A stretch of DNA of 64,000 bases from Elmis aenea. Taxonomy: Eukaryota > Arthropoda > Insecta > Coleoptera > Elmidae. Shown piece after piece: positions 12,867 through 25,202 of the stretch (position 1 is its first letter; each line of letters begins with the position of its first letter). The translations under genes were made by a program, and so were the position numbers. Location of the stretch: NCBI GenBank assembly GCA_947652605.1, contig OX393577.1:1984868-2048867 (forward strand), read 5' to 3'. The notes under the pieces are model-generated. The model was not told where the DNA came from, searched no databases, and saw only the letters and a list, made by a program, of their open reading frames with translations.

Positions 12867-13599
12867 TATCAACGTCATAGGTGTCATATTTTTAAACTGT
12901 TAATAATGAAGTGACCATTTTACGCGCCAATGTATATTAGCTGTCTATGGTCCAATCGCAAAGAGAATTCTACGCGCAAGGCGGAATCTAGCAATGAAGG
13001 AGCCCCAAAGAGGCTCCGGAATCGCTAGTTCATAAGGTAATGATATAAAAATTGCAAGCACGTTAAAATGAAACAATAAACAAAATAATATAATCTTACA
13101 TAACAAATCTTTATATGAGTTATATTCGTGAATATCAATGGCTGTATTAAGTATTCTGGACGCGTATCTACTTAATGTACTCAAGTAAATAACGAAAATT
13201 ATGGCCCATTCATTAATTCAAAAACTGTCTGATTTGCTCTCTCTTTTAAATCCATCCACTTTTCTTGAATTGGTTTTAAAAGAAGCTTTAGCAAACGATA
13301 CACAATTTTGCGCATACTTTTTTACTTTCTAACCATTCTTATATTGATTTAATCACGTACGTACCACGTTGATTGTCAAAATCACGATAGCTTTGCCTCT
13401 AGTCAAAATAATTCGCGATTCGCAAACTTGGTATGTAATACTTAACAAAATCATAGTTTACTAAAATGTGGCCAGGGCATTTTTATGTACCGAATTCTGG
13501 GGAAAATGTTTGGAACAGATTATGGAGCTATGCGGTCTTTACAGGTAAACGTCACGTGACTATTTCAATAAATAGTTATTTACGCAACAAGACCGGAAA
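12867..13599. other. Spacer with a short GC hairpin
   Basis: A compact stem, GGAGCC/GGCTCC, sits around 12999-13018 with a 7-nt loop, and it is flanked by CTAGC (12988) and GCTAG (13023). The structure is only about 40 nt, too short for a typical insect pre-miRNA. No gene was found. Confidence 0.3.
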
Positions 13600-13937
13600 G
13601 TGGTACTTTACTGGACGAGCGACAGTTTTGGGACGAGCCGTAGGCGAGTCCTGAAACCATACGAGTCCAGTAAAGACACTTTACGGGTATGTTACGTACA
13701 ATATTTTTTCTGCGTCCGCCACTGATACCAAAATCACTATCGTCACCATCCATAATTAAATAATAACTTAACAAACTACAGCTGAAAATTCGCTTGGTGG
13801 TATAATGACGCTTGTTTGACAGCGCAAATCAACAAAACAACTCATCACCATGGCAACCAGCTACTTTCCGGCCTAGGCCGTTAAAGACAACTCATCACCA
13901 TGGCAAGCAGTTACTTTCTAGCCTAGGCCAGTAAAGA
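13600..13937. repeat. Local inverted and tandem repeats built on a CTTTACTGG motif
   Basis: TTTACTGGAC (13607-13616) faces GTCCAGTAAA (13665-13674), with an inner pair GGACGAGCC/GGCGAGTCC. Downstream, a 50-bp unit containing ACTCATCACCATGGCAA and GCCTAGGCC is repeated in tandem (13838-13887 and 13888-13937), differing at a few bases. The second unit again ends with CCAGTAAAG. The recurring CCAGTAAAG/CTTTACTGG word suggests all of this belongs to one old inverted-repeat element, but I cannot fix its ends. Confidence 0.6.
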
Positions 13938-15744
13938 TGTATTTTCCAGTCTAAAAATTGATCGGAAACTACAGATTTTCTGGACGGACGCAGAAAAACA
14001 AAATTGAACAACCGTCTAAGTATATCTTAAATGACTTAACCTCTCATTTATTTTTTCTATATTGCAGAAAAACAAATTACAGTCACAGGCACATTAAAAA
14101 AAGTTGCATACATTATGTGCTTTTTTTGCTAATCTATTATTAATTAACTTATATACTCTTAGCTAATTTAAATATTAAATTATTTAACATTTAACTTCAT
14201 TTAAAGTCAGTGAAGGGAACTACATGAAGCATGGAATTTGACTACACGCATTATTCAAAACAGTTGAACGAACAAAATTACAAAACACACGGAATCCGAT
14301 AAAATACCAATATTATTTATTATATTTCGTGGATTGAATTTTGTATTTATACGTTCTCAACAACTTTTGAGAATAAAATAAATTTTTACGGCAAACACTC
14401 ATTCTAGATCAAGATTTATGTCCAGGAACATCCATAAAATATATTTAAATAATGTATCGATTACGTGTTTCATAAATACAACGAGGCAGGCGAACGAAAT
14501 GCGGGCCTGCGCGATTTTCAGGTATCATAATTATAGTTTGGTAATGTATGTATCATTTGTTACACACGTAATTTCGAACACCTCGGAACATGATAAAAAT
14601 CTATCGTCCAATAAATTTATTTAACTCTAGCGTGTAGGCTTAACATGCATGTCTTAATCCACTTAAATAAATATTAAGGATAAGGAACCGGTAACTTTTT
14701 ATACAGCGATGAAAGGCATTCGGATCAAAATTAAAAACAAATAACTCTAAATTTTGCCACATGTGTTTGTAAATATATAATTAACACATGTAATCAATTA
14801 AATCAATATATATTAAAATGTTTGGTAAATAACGCAACCAGTGAAGAGTTCGATACTTTTCTCATTCAATTAGTTTGTTATAAATAATATAGTACTATAC
14901 TCATTTTGCTATACAAAGGCTTTTAACAAACAGTATTGTACATTTTACATAATATCATACCTAAACATTATTTTCTGCAAAATTAAATTTCTTTTCGCGA
15001 ATGCATACTAACGTTGTAAAACACATCCGGTTAAAAATTCTGTATTCATATCAAAACAGAGCAATCTACACGTGACTCTTGTGTTAAAAAAAAATGTCTG
15101 AACAGACACATTCTTATAAAAAAATGAGCAACGCCACAAAAATCCATGCGCGGTGTGTTTGTTGTAAGTACAAAATTTAAAATGGGGCATTTCAGTTGAC
15201 GCCCAAGCAGATCTTGAAAAGTAAAAAGTTAACCGTAAAACTGTAGTCCTCAGAAACCACTAAAACTAACTGGCTAGGTGTAAAATATTTTCATCTACTG
15301 TAATTAACACTGTGCTAAGAGATTTTAAAAAGCTTGGTTATGACTTTACGATGTTGGAACAGGACGGTGCCACAATCTTTTTGCTACTTTTTAAGACGCT
15401 TGGAATTAAAACTGCACAAGATGGGTTATGGACGGAGCGAGGCAATAGTAAATGGAAATTGAAACAGGTAACGGTAATAAAATAAATTTAAATTTTACGA
15501 CTCCTACACTTAATGCAAAAATTAGTAAAGCATGCAGTCATACATGTTATTATAAATGCATTCGCAACTTAAGCTGCTCATAACGAATGTAGTTTGTTGG
15601 GTAGTGGATATATCAATCAATATTCAAAATAAATTGTGTAAATTTGCGGCGTTTTTTGGCACTTTTGTATTCTGGGCAGAAGAGAAATATAGAGAACCCC
15701 GAGAGAAATGGAAATACCTAACATTTTATTTAACGCAATTAGAA
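13938..15744. other. AT-rich spacer, nothing recognised
   Basis: Only short frames (under 70 codons) without motifs are present. No repeat matching elsewhere in the window was identified. Confidence 0.4.
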
Positions 15745-16700
15745 GCACATATCAGACAGTTAGAGCCAAAGTACAAATAGCAGAACAACGATCAAATGAA
15801 TTCAGAATATACTGAGTCCCTTATCCTTTACAATTTTCATGGACAAGATAGGTAAACGAATTAAAGAAAAACAAACAACTGAACACTGCAATTGGGTACA
15901 GAAATCTAGAGCTAATTACACTGAATTATACGCAGATGACGTTGTACTAATACCAAATACTAAAAACAAAATGCAAAAGTTAGTGAACGCATGGACCGAA
16001 AAAATCGAGGACATGAAAATGGAAGTGAACATAAATAAAACAGAAACTATGATCGCAAACGAAAAAGAAAAAGACAATCAAATCAACAACAAAATTAAAT
16101 TTAAAAACAATACACTGGAAAGAGTAACAACATACGAATACTTGGGAAGCATAATAACAGAGGATGGGTAAATAGATGCCGAATTAACAAATCAACAAAA
16201 ATATATTACTCGCCAAACAAAACAAAGACATTGACAAAGAGATGAAAATGATAATACATAATATGGTAAACAAAACTGGACACTAAGGGAAAAAAACGAG
16301 GCTAAAATTAACACCATCGAAATGAAACACTCCAGAAAAATTGCCGGGGAAACTAAATGGGGCAGAATAAGAAACGAAAACATTAGAGAAATAACAGAAC
16401 AAGACACAATAGAAGAAAAACAACAACTAAACTGGTACGGCCATATAGAAACCTAACAGAATCACGAGAAAAATAATGGAAACTGGAAAACCAGTCTAAA
16501 AACAAAGAGGGAGACCAAGAAGAAAATTGATAGATCAAATAAGGGAAATAGGGTTGGAAAAAGAGAAACCAATAGAAGAAATGAAAACACTAGCAAAAGA
16601 TAGAAGAGCATGGCAGAAATGGACTCAAAGAACACAAAACCACCCTCCGACGCCTGAAAAGGCAAAAGGAGTCGAGAAGATTTATTTTGGGCATATCTTG
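15745..16700 (+). mobile_element. Decayed LINE: reverse transcriptase palm to C-terminus
   Basis: Reading across frames, the segment carries VRAKVQIAEQRSNEF, then a methionine-led stretch MDKIGKRIKEK (15839), then the RT catalytic box LYADDVVLIP (about 15925-15955; Y-A-D-D). It continues with KMEVNINKTETMI and YEYLGSIITEDG, the thumb-side motif that usually follows in insect LINEs. After a stop at about 16170, several frameshifts lead to the terminal WYGHIE and KRGRPRRK-like region near 16435-16530. There is no intact ORF and no endonuclease, so this is a 5'-truncated dead copy. Minus-strand frames over it are shadows. Confidence 0.85.
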
Positions 16701-18185
16701 AGATACCAATTCCTGGCCCACACTCTGAATTTTTTTTCGAGAAGCGCTAAACGCATCTAAGAAAATTTTGTGGGTTTATGTAGTGCGTATGAAGTAAACA
16801 GGGGATGGTACGTTTCACCGTGCTTAATTGACTACTTCATAGTATGTTCTGCTGATAAGAACAGACCGCCTAAACACAAGAATGACCAGCACGCTGCCGG
16901 TAAGAGTTATATGGCGTTAGCTTGAAGCCGATAGCGGAAGTGTTAAGGGGTGGGTATATGTAATGCCAAAATACAGCGAATAAAGTAGCGGGTAAAACTA
17001 GTAGAGGATAAAGTTAGTTTAGCGGTAAAAATGTTAGGAAATGTTGAATTTTATAGTGCTCTATGAAACTTTTACTAGCAAATACTTCAAATTCGCCTCT
17101 ACAAAAGCGTTTTGTAAAGTTTACTTGCTTGGTACAGATTTTTGCTGAAGAAGTTTTTGCTAAAGGTGTTGTGTTTGCATCAAAATATTTAATTTAGTCG
17201 GTTCTCTCAGCTGTTTTTTTACAAAACGAGATACATGTAGATGAATGTGCTGCTGTTAATAAGGTGTAAGAATGCGAGTTCCCATATGAATGCGAACTTT
17301 CTCGTATGCAGCACAATTCCATATGACACTTAGGACGAACAAATGAGCTCGGATTGCGGCAAAATTAATTTCGCGCCGTACACGTGTTCCAGAGATAAAT
17401 TTTAAGTTGCAAGTTCGAAAACAGCGATACCAAATTTTATAATTATCGTATCGGAATCTAGAAGAACTGGTTGCGGCGCGATGAGGGTGCTATGTGGCTG
17501 ACATGCCATTTGTTTGAGACCGGCCGAGCCGCTGAACGCCGCATTGCTTCACTGTCTACACTTCACACCAGCGCCTACTAAGTAGCCGACTATCAGCTGA
17601 AATGCATCACAAGATTTGTTGCACTTCTCAACTCTCCAGCGATGCATTTATTATATTCACTTAAAAATTCAACATAAACACGACGTACTAAAAAAAAGTC
17701 ATTTATGTACGCCGTTACAGCCATCTTCTGTATTAAATTACCATATACAACACTAACGGCGAGTTTCCTATCAGGGAATTTTGGTTACGCGTGAAATATC
17801 AACTTGGATTAATAGCAAAATATCCCAAACAGTTATTAATTAAGAAACCAATCGTACTACAATTTCAATTACTACCATTAAGATACATTTCTTAGTGGGT
17901 TTATTCTGTTAATTTTTGATTTATTCGTTATTAATCATGATCGCGACTCGAGAGTTATTAATTGAGTAATAATTTTGACCTGTTCAAAGAACAAACAACA
18001 CACATACTTAATAATTTTATTTTGCAAACAAATACTACTTGTACACAGGTATATCTTAGTATTAACTGATGTATAATAGATGCTCTTAAACATTAGATAT
18101 ATACTTGAAATTATGCACGTGCATGAACCGTTCATGTTTTCAGAAGTTTATTGCTTAGTTTTTTCATTTTCTGTCGGATGGTAAA
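16701..18185. other. Low-repeat sequence with a GC-richer pocket
   Basis: The segments 16850-16990 and 17340-17600 are richer in G+C and CpG than the average of the window. Neither contains an open frame or a convincing promoter. No repeat was recognised. Confidence 0.3.
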
Positions 18186-19530
18186 ATTGTATGTCGCGTA
18201 AATTTGATCACAAAATTAACTCAAGTTTCAGCAGGAGGTTTATACAATTCCTGACTATCAAAAACAATTGGGGTACCTAGATTATTTTTAATAAAATGCA
18301 GAAATATAATAAAACAAGACTGACTAACAACTCAACTTTCGGATATTATTTTTAACATAGTTGCTTCTATATTGATTGTATGTCTCGTTAATTTGGGCAC
18401 CAAATGTTTATTAGCTCATTTTTCAGCAGGAGATTGATGCAATTCCTGACTATCAAAAACAATTGGGGCAGATTTTATTTAAATAAAATGCAGAGACGTA
18501 ATAAAACAAGACTAAAAATTCAACTTCTGGGATATTATTTTTAACATAGTTGCTTCTATATTGACTGTATGTCTCGTAAATTTGGGCACTAAATGTTTAT
18601 TAACCCTTGTTTCAGCAGGAGATTAATAAATATCCTGACTATCAAAAACAATGGGGGTGGATTTTTAAAACAAAATGCAAAGACGTTATAAGACAAGACT
18701 GACTAAAGATTCAACTTCTCGGATATTATTTTAAACATAGTTGCTTCTATATTGATTGTAGGTCTCGTAAATTTAGGCACTAAGTGTTTATTAACTCATG
18801 TTTCAGCAGGAGATTGATACAATTCCTGACTATATAAAACAATTGAGGTAGATTTTAAAAAATAAAATTCGGAGACGTTATAAAATACATAAATATATAA
18901 AATTCAACTTTCCAGATATTATTTTAACATAGTTGCTTCTATATTGAGTGTATGTATGTCTCGTAAATTTGGGCAGTAAATGTTTGATAACTCATGTTTC
19001 AGCAGGAGATTGATACAACTCCTGACCTTAAAAACAATTGGGGTTGATTTTTAAAATAAACTGCATAGACGTCATAAAACGAGACTAAAAATTCAACTTC
19101 TAGGATATTATTTAAAATATAGCTGCTTCTACATTGATTGTATGTCTCGTAAACTTGGCACTAAAGGTTTTATAAAGTCATGCTTCAGCAGGAGATTGAT
19201 ACAATTCCTGACTCCCTAAAACAATTGGGGCAGTTTTTTTTTAAATAAAATAAAATGCAGAGAAGTAATAAAACAACACTGACTAAAATTCAACTTTTCG
19301 AATATTATTTAAAACATAGTTGCTTCTATATTGATTGTATGTCTCGTAAATTTGAGCGCCAAATGTTTGATAACTCATGTTTCAGCAGGAGATTGATACA
19401 ATTCCTGACTTTAAAAACAATTGGGGTAGATTTTTTAAAATAAAATGCAGGGACGTTATAAAACAAGATTAAAAATTAAACTTCTCGGATATTACATGAA
19501 CCATGGTTGTTTCTATATTGACATTGTTCG
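18186..19530 (+). repeat. Seven-unit ~190-bp tandem array (minisatellite/satellite-like)
   Basis: The box TTTCAGCAGGAG recurs at 18226, 18421, 18610, 18801, 18997, 19183 (with CTTCAG) and 19380, giving periods of about 195, 189, 191, 196, 186 and 197 bp. Each unit carries the same blocks in order: CAATTCCTGACTATCAAAAA, ATTGGGGTAGATTTT, an AATAAAATGCAG box, AAACAAGACTGACTAAA, CGGATATTATTT, TAGTTGCTTCTATATTGA and TGTATGTCTCGTAAATTTGG. Units differ by scattered substitutions and small indels, so homogenisation is not recent. The array begins part-way through a unit (about 18186) and ends part-way through another (about 19525). Unit-long open frames such as 19255-19443 arise from the repeat and are not judged to be genes. 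Confidence 0.9.
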
Positions 19531-22500
19531 ACATTTTGTAATATTTACGGCAATGACAATAAGTATTACACAAATTTTGCTTTACTTCATCGTTAACAAA
19601 CGGTTAAACTTGTGTGATATAAATTTTGGAAATTACGGCAATTTTACGCCTAACATTGACGGGCTCGATTCTTATCAACAATGCACGTGTGTAAATGAAT
19701 ATATTGCCGCTTTATTTGTTTCGAATTTACTATACAAACATAATTTCGACAAAAATAAACAGTTCCGCCAAAACTGTCGTAATACAATTTAATCAACTAA
19801 CGCGGATGTTGATACAACGACGAAACATAATTACTTAAATATATAAATTTCCTACCATGTGACGCCTTTGTGATTACATTTATGTAATAAAATTCTAATT
19901 ACATGGACTTTGATGCCATACTCTAGTACAGTTATTATTTATACAGTCGTCACCACAATAAATACATGATAAAAACGAAAGAATGCAAGCACGAAATTAA
20001 ATACTTTACGTTTGTGTGATCATTTGGGTCACGACGGAAGTAAAAATTGTACAAACTTGGTGGGATATTGGCCGATATACAAAATATAAGCGGCAAAGCA
20101 CACCAAAACAATTCACCTCAGTCCCGTATGCACAGGTAATTGAATATAAAAGAATAGTCCAACGCATTACTAATTAGTTTCAAGCTTTTTTGGCGGTTTT
20201 TCAAGTTATATGTGATGGCAACAACGTAAATAACAAAAGTTTTGTGTAATACCCGCTATAGATGCGATTCTGTAAGCCGGCAAACGGCACGGGCTAACGC
20301 CGGGGCGGGACAATATATTCGAGAGATTTGAATAGGTACACAAACACCTAACCGCATGTTCGCCACACAATGTAAAAATGAATTACGCATATCTTGGTAC
20401 ACTTCTGTTAAATAAACCAAACAATATGCAAATGTATGTGCCACACGACTTATAAAGGTGCGAGCCTGGTATACAATGTCACTTCAAATTCACGTGCCCC
20501 ACACTGCGGATAAATAAGGGTTGAAAATATGCGCTCGTGTTTATAAAAATCAGCATATGCAAATGTTGTTGGTTGTTACCTGTAAGCATTTCCTACGACA
20601 TATCCACAACACCTGAGTCACTAAAGCATACAAACAAAAATGTACACATGAACACTAACACATAACTAAAGAAGTCATAAACACAACACTTAAAGTTCTA
20701 TTGCGTTATTGGATACAATTATAATTTAATAAAACAACACAGGTGTTCATAAACAAGAATATAACGCGTGGTCAGGCGGCGTGGACAACATAACCGAACG
20801 ATGTTTGAGCTTCAACTGTTTTGTGCATAAACTTGACAGCCAATGAGGGGCGGTCTAAGGAGGGGATAACACCCCCACCCCTTGCACCTGAGTGGTGGGG
20901 ACCGTAGAGGGGATGCAAAAGCATAGTTGAACGCTCGCGAAATAAGTTTAGAGCAGATTTGCAACAATTTCAGTTTTTTATTCAAGCAGAAGTTCTTTGT
21001 ATGTAGTCTTTTCATTAGCGCTCAAAATTCCTGCAGCATCTACATTTCGTTTTTATGGAGGTTTTTTAATAAGCAAAATTTCTTAAAAGAAATAACTTAC
21101 CACATGAATCGGTCACGTAAAACGTCTATAAATAAGATATAAACCATTTCAAAAGAAAGTTGTGGGGATTAGCACTACAGGGTTGAATCTCAAACTTAGC
21201 AAAACCAACTAAGAAAGGGGTTGAAAAAAACGCGTAAACTGCTATACATTGCAAAATACATCGACATTTTTAACACACTGCCAATTTATGTAGATATTGT
21301 TGTACATAAATTAAACAAATTACTTCAAAAGGCCAACAATACATAAAAATATGAGTGAACTACGAACAGAACTTAAAATATTTGGGCATTGTTGATCTTA
21401 GTTGGCACATACAAACACGAACCTAACAAGGAATAACTAAAGTTTTAAGGGTTACCTCATCCCATTTTTCGGTAATTTTTTTTATTAGCAATAACTTAAA
21501 AATAGGTCAAAATTAAAAAGCAAGAAGTGTTTAATAACAATTCTTCTAGTTGGCTTTCAGTTTGTTTAAGACGCAAAATTATCAAGCAAATTAAGAAACA
21601 GAGCTTTTACAATAATCACTTCAGGACATCATGTTTTTGGACAATAACATGAGCAACAAATTCAACAGAATCGAAAAAAATAAGTGTAGATTAACACGTA
21701 TTATTGAATTTATCGCCCGATGGCTTCTTACACATTTTTGTAAAAGTTAGACGGGAGACAAAGTTGCCATTGGAATTCAGAACCTTGTAGATATATTTAC
21801 GATTGGATAGAAAATGTTAAGAATTCTGTATTCCGTAAATAATAGCATTGTGGACTCGTGTACTAGCGAAGTAGCAATAACTAACAGTCTGATACTTGGT
21901 AAAATAGTTATGTGGCAATAAAAGAGTTATGTACTGGGGTTAGAATCTTGTACACTCTACACATTCTCGTTATTCCTACGTATTGTTTAATGTGTTGGCG
22001 TACATGTTTAGTTACAGAATTTATTAAGTACATTTGTGCTTTTATTTTGCCAATATAATATTATATACGAATTACATAGTTTAAAATTTTATATTGTAGT
22101 TATTCGATTTTATATCGCTCGCCAAACTTCGAGCCACCTACAATATTGTATCGCCATAGAAGTGGTTGTATTCAATAACAAAATTATAACAAATTGAGCA
22201 TGACGAATTTACTCAATACAGCTTTGCTTAATTTATTACAAAAATAATATTTCAAATATTAAGTATTTATTGTTTATTAAAAACTAATGGACAAACATTT
22301 TACTTTTTATATTCTGGGGGACACTTACCTATGGGTGCAGATAAGATTCGTATCTTACCAGTTTAAAATCGTTTTGTAGTTTCTTTAAAATATGTTGAAC
22401 ATGTACCTACAAAAATCAAGTATGGACATCCAAATACACAAAAATGAATATTATTGGTTTACATTAATTGTAAAATACAAAATGTCAATGGTGTAATAAT

Positions 22501-23111
22501 AAAAACTTTTATTATCTATTCAAATCAGTAGTTGTAAATGGAGGTGTCTTTATTTATTTATACAAAACGATAAATAAATATCGCTTAATAATTCACAATG
22601 TTTTTTTGTAGCGTTTTAATCAGATATTAATGGAAAGCTATAAATAAGTTTACCTAATCTATGTAAAATCATAGGTAATATAAACATAATATGAATTACC
22701 TATACGAAAAGGTTTATAGTTCACATCCTCATTCTATCAATCTAAAATAACAGATTTGTGTACCAAACACGTCTTTTTTTTAATAATAGTTGGGCATAAA
22801 ATATTGGATTTACGGTGAATTATTTTTTTAAGGCGTTTAATGAAGTAATGACTTGTCGAAATAGTTTTTTGTGGTTTTGGAATTTTTCTAAAATTAAAAC
22901 GACTAGTGAGTTTCCGAATACCTAATCCTTTTTTTACGATTAAAATGTTTAATTTGTCACACAACCTGTGCATAATTGGATATATAGAGACAAAGAATTC
23001 GCAATTCATACCGTATTTACGAAATGTCTGTTAAGGACATATTTAGGTATGAAATGTAGACAATGTTTTAATTAATGAGTTTAACTGCTTCAATATTTAT
23101 ATCACTTTGTA
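19531..23111. other. Mostly unique AT-rich sequence, no gene recognised
   Basis: The 115-codon frame 19445-19792 starts inside the last tandem unit and runs into this unique DNA; it has no known motif. Around 20838-20920 a GC-rich patch with runs of C and G looks like an old repeat end. One core-promoter-like arrangement is listed separately at 20451. The remainder shows no structure I can support. Confidence 0.35.
20451..20513 (+). promoter_or_regulatory. Candidate core promoter (TATA, initiator and DPE-like spacing)
   Basis: TATAAAGG begins at 20451. An initiator-like TCACTT has its A at 20481, exactly 30 bp downstream, and GGATAA at 20508-20513 matches 5 of 6 positions of the DPE consensus at the proper +28 offset. 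The spacing is what an insect RNA polymerase II promoter would show. No recognisable ORF or splice donor follows, and such coincidences occur by chance in AT-rich DNA, so this remains a weak candidate. Confidence 0.25.
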
Positions 23112-23690
23112 GAAGAGTAAAGGGGTAAGAAACGAAGATATTAGGAAAGAACTAGAAATTTACGATCTGGGAGACTAGTTACAAGAAAACAGGGAGAAAT
23201 ACAAAGAATACATTAACAGAAAGGAACATCAAAGATTGCCAAAGATAATAAGAAAGTATAGGCCAAGAGGAAGAAGAGAAATAGGAAGACCCATGAAAAG
23301 ATGGGAACAACTTAAATAACATATCGTGAAGGCGGAACAGGCAAACTGCCTAAATCATGGAGTGAAGAAGAAGAACGAGAGCAGAAGGGGAGGAAGAAGA
23401 AGAAGAAGAGGAAGAAGAAGAAAGAGCAGGCGAAGGAGAAGGCGGAGGAGGAGGAGGAGGAGGAGGAGGAGGAGGAAGAGGAAGAGAAAGAGGAAGAGGA
23501 AGAGGAAGAGGAAGAGGAGGAGGAGGAGGAGGAGGAGGAGGAGGAGGAAGAGGAGGGAGAGGAGGAGGAAGAGGAGGAAGAGGAGGAAGAGGAGGAAGAG
23601 GAGGAGGAGGAGAAGGAGGATGAGGATAAGGAAGAAGAAGAGGAGGAACAAGATGAGGAAGAAGAGGAAAAGGAGATAAAGAAGTTAATT
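23112..23690 (+). mobile_element. 5'-truncated LINE tail ending in an expanded purine microsatellite
   Basis: In one reading frame the plus strand gives EDIRKELEIYDLGD, LQENREKYKEYINRKEHQ, LPKIIRKYRPRGRREIGRP and then MKRWEQL followed by a stop. This is the C-terminal signature of many insect LINE reverse-transcriptase ORFs (a GRP-x-RW block just before the stop). About 55 bp after that stop the sequence turns into GAAGAAGAAGA and then a long GAG/GAA tract. LINE 3' ends commonly carry such simple repeats, so the tract is best read as the element's own tail, since expanded. The Arg/Lys-rich 117-codon frame at 23326-23679 is a translation of this tract. Confidence 0.8.
23444..23620 (+). repeat. 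177-nt uninterrupted homopurine (GAG/GAA) tract
   Basis: Every base from 23444 to 23620 is A or G. The run is interrupted by C at 23443 and by T at 23621, and looser GA-rich sequence extends from about 23364 to 23680. Homopurine-homopyrimidine DNA of this length with near-mirror symmetry can in principle form triplex (H-DNA) structures and is prone to replication slippage. Confidence 0.9.
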
Positions 23691-24681
23691 TAATATTAAT
23701 TTTTAATAAACATCTACCTGTGCATATTAGTGTCGGTTAAAGTTATTGGACCACGTGTTTCTATAATACAACATCCGGTTTTCTAATAAATCTAACGTAA
23801 AAAGTTAAATGTTGACTAGGATGTGTATCTAATGGTGCTAATTTTTCGCCCAAGCCGCAAGTTTTTGCGCATCCAAAACATTCTCATTAAAGTTGAGTAA
23901 AACGCATGTAAAATGCTTGTCAATCGGAAGTGAAAGGCTGATTAGAATTCTTAAACAAAGCGCAAACTCTTGAAAGTTAAACGGCAATCGTCGGTAACCA
24001 AGTCCGCAGTTTTTGTCTCAAAAATATTAATAAGTTTGCTACAGTGTTTAACGAGACCGGTGAATATGTTACTTATACAGTGATAAAACTAATTTTAAAT
24101 TAAATAAGTAAAAGGAAAGTTGGTTTGTAACAATCGGCTGTCACGTGACATAATCTGTGTTGTAATTGCCTCTGGCAGAAGAAAGAACTTTTAAACAATA
24201 ATGTTTTATACGGTAACAATGATATAGTTGACTCCGCCAACGTTCACTATACAACAACATATTTAGCAACTTACAAAGTGTAATGATGAAACTGTAAAAA
24301 AATGTTCCTTACCTTTGTTCAAAATATATCAATAAGTGAAGCAACTTGTAATAATCGATTTAAAAAAAATTTTTGTTAAGTTTATTAAAACAAACAGTAT
24401 TAATAATTTTGTCGCTTAAGAAGTATTAGTTGACGAGGGGTTAAGGCTTTTTAATTAGCAGTGGTGCCTAAGCAGATGGTCAGCGAAAAACTTGGAAAAT
24501 TGCAACAAAAAAAAACAAATTTATGTGTTCAAATCTGAATTTAAAAGTAATTCACTACCATTTTGTCAAGCACATAGTCGAATGTAAATATCACACAAAG
24601 ATTCCAAGCCAAAACGTTGAGAATTATAACAGTAGCTCCATGGTATGTAGCTAAACTTTACCCTAAGTCTGTTTTATACTA
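23691..24681. other. AT-rich spacer, nothing recognised
   Basis: There are no open frames of note and no repeats matched within the window. Confidence 0.4.
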
Positions 24682-25202
24682 TACTATTTTTTCGTTTAAG
24701 AAAATCGTATACGATTTTCTAGTACGGTGTCAATCAGAAATTAAAAATCTTGAACGAAAAATTCGTACGAAATTACTACCTGCCCTAAATGCGTCCAATT
24801 TTAGCATGGGCGCATGCGTATTCTACTGTACTGTATCTGACCGCATGTCATTTGTGGGTTAGGTTAACTGAAACAATCGAACGATGTTAAATACTACTAA
24901 TTACCGTTAATCCCTCACAATTTATTTTGTAGGAATAAATATGTAGAATGGGACAAGCGTTATATACGTTAAATTTGAAAATGATTCGCTTTTTGTTCTG
25001 TGTTCAAATTGAACATTTGACATGGTTACTCAAGGTGCCAACAAAATATGATAAAAGTTGCTAAAAAGTAACCAAAATATATTGGAGTTTTCGTACCAAA
25101 AAATAGTACAATGTAAATGGTTCATATTTTCCATGCTAAATTCTTGAACGAAATTTTTGTATTAAAAATCGTATACAATTTTCTTAAACGAAAAAATAGT
25201 AT
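24682..25202. repeat. Inverted repeat with 37-bp arms (old fold-back element)
   Basis: TACTATTTTTTCGTTTAAGA and the following AAATCGTATACGATTTT (24682-24719) are matched in reverse complement, with about one mismatch, by 25165-25202. A second inner pair, CTTGAACGAAAAATT (24749) and TCTTGAACGAAATTT (25142), lies in direct orientation. The roughly 440-bp interior has short frames (24617-24862, 25117-25341) without recognisable domains. The arms look like terminal inverted repeats of a non-autonomous element, but no target duplication was found. Confidence 0.6.

Noticed and set aside
12988..13027. Short GC hairpin as a miRNA precursor
   Set aside because: The stem is only about 17 bp with mismatches in the middle and resembles no known miRNA.
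18226..19420. Tandem mini-exons, because TTTCAG looks like a splice acceptor in every unit
   Set aside because: The corresponding donor position is not conserved (GGTAGA, GCAGAT, GTGGAT, GTTGAT in different units), and unit lengths do not keep a reading frame.
18186..19530. CRISPR-like regular array
   Set aside because: The units are contiguous ~190-bp tandem repeats in an insect-like genome, with no short repeat/unique spacer alternation.
19445..19792. 115-codon frame beginning in the last tandem unit
   Set aside because: The start is part of the repeat consensus and the rest has no motif, biased composition or supporting splice or promoter signal.
23326..23679. 117-codon Arg/Lys-rich open frame, protamine-like in composition
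   Set aside because: It is the translation of the GAG/GAA homopurine tract at a LINE tail. All frames through such a tract are open, including the Leu-rich one on the other strand.
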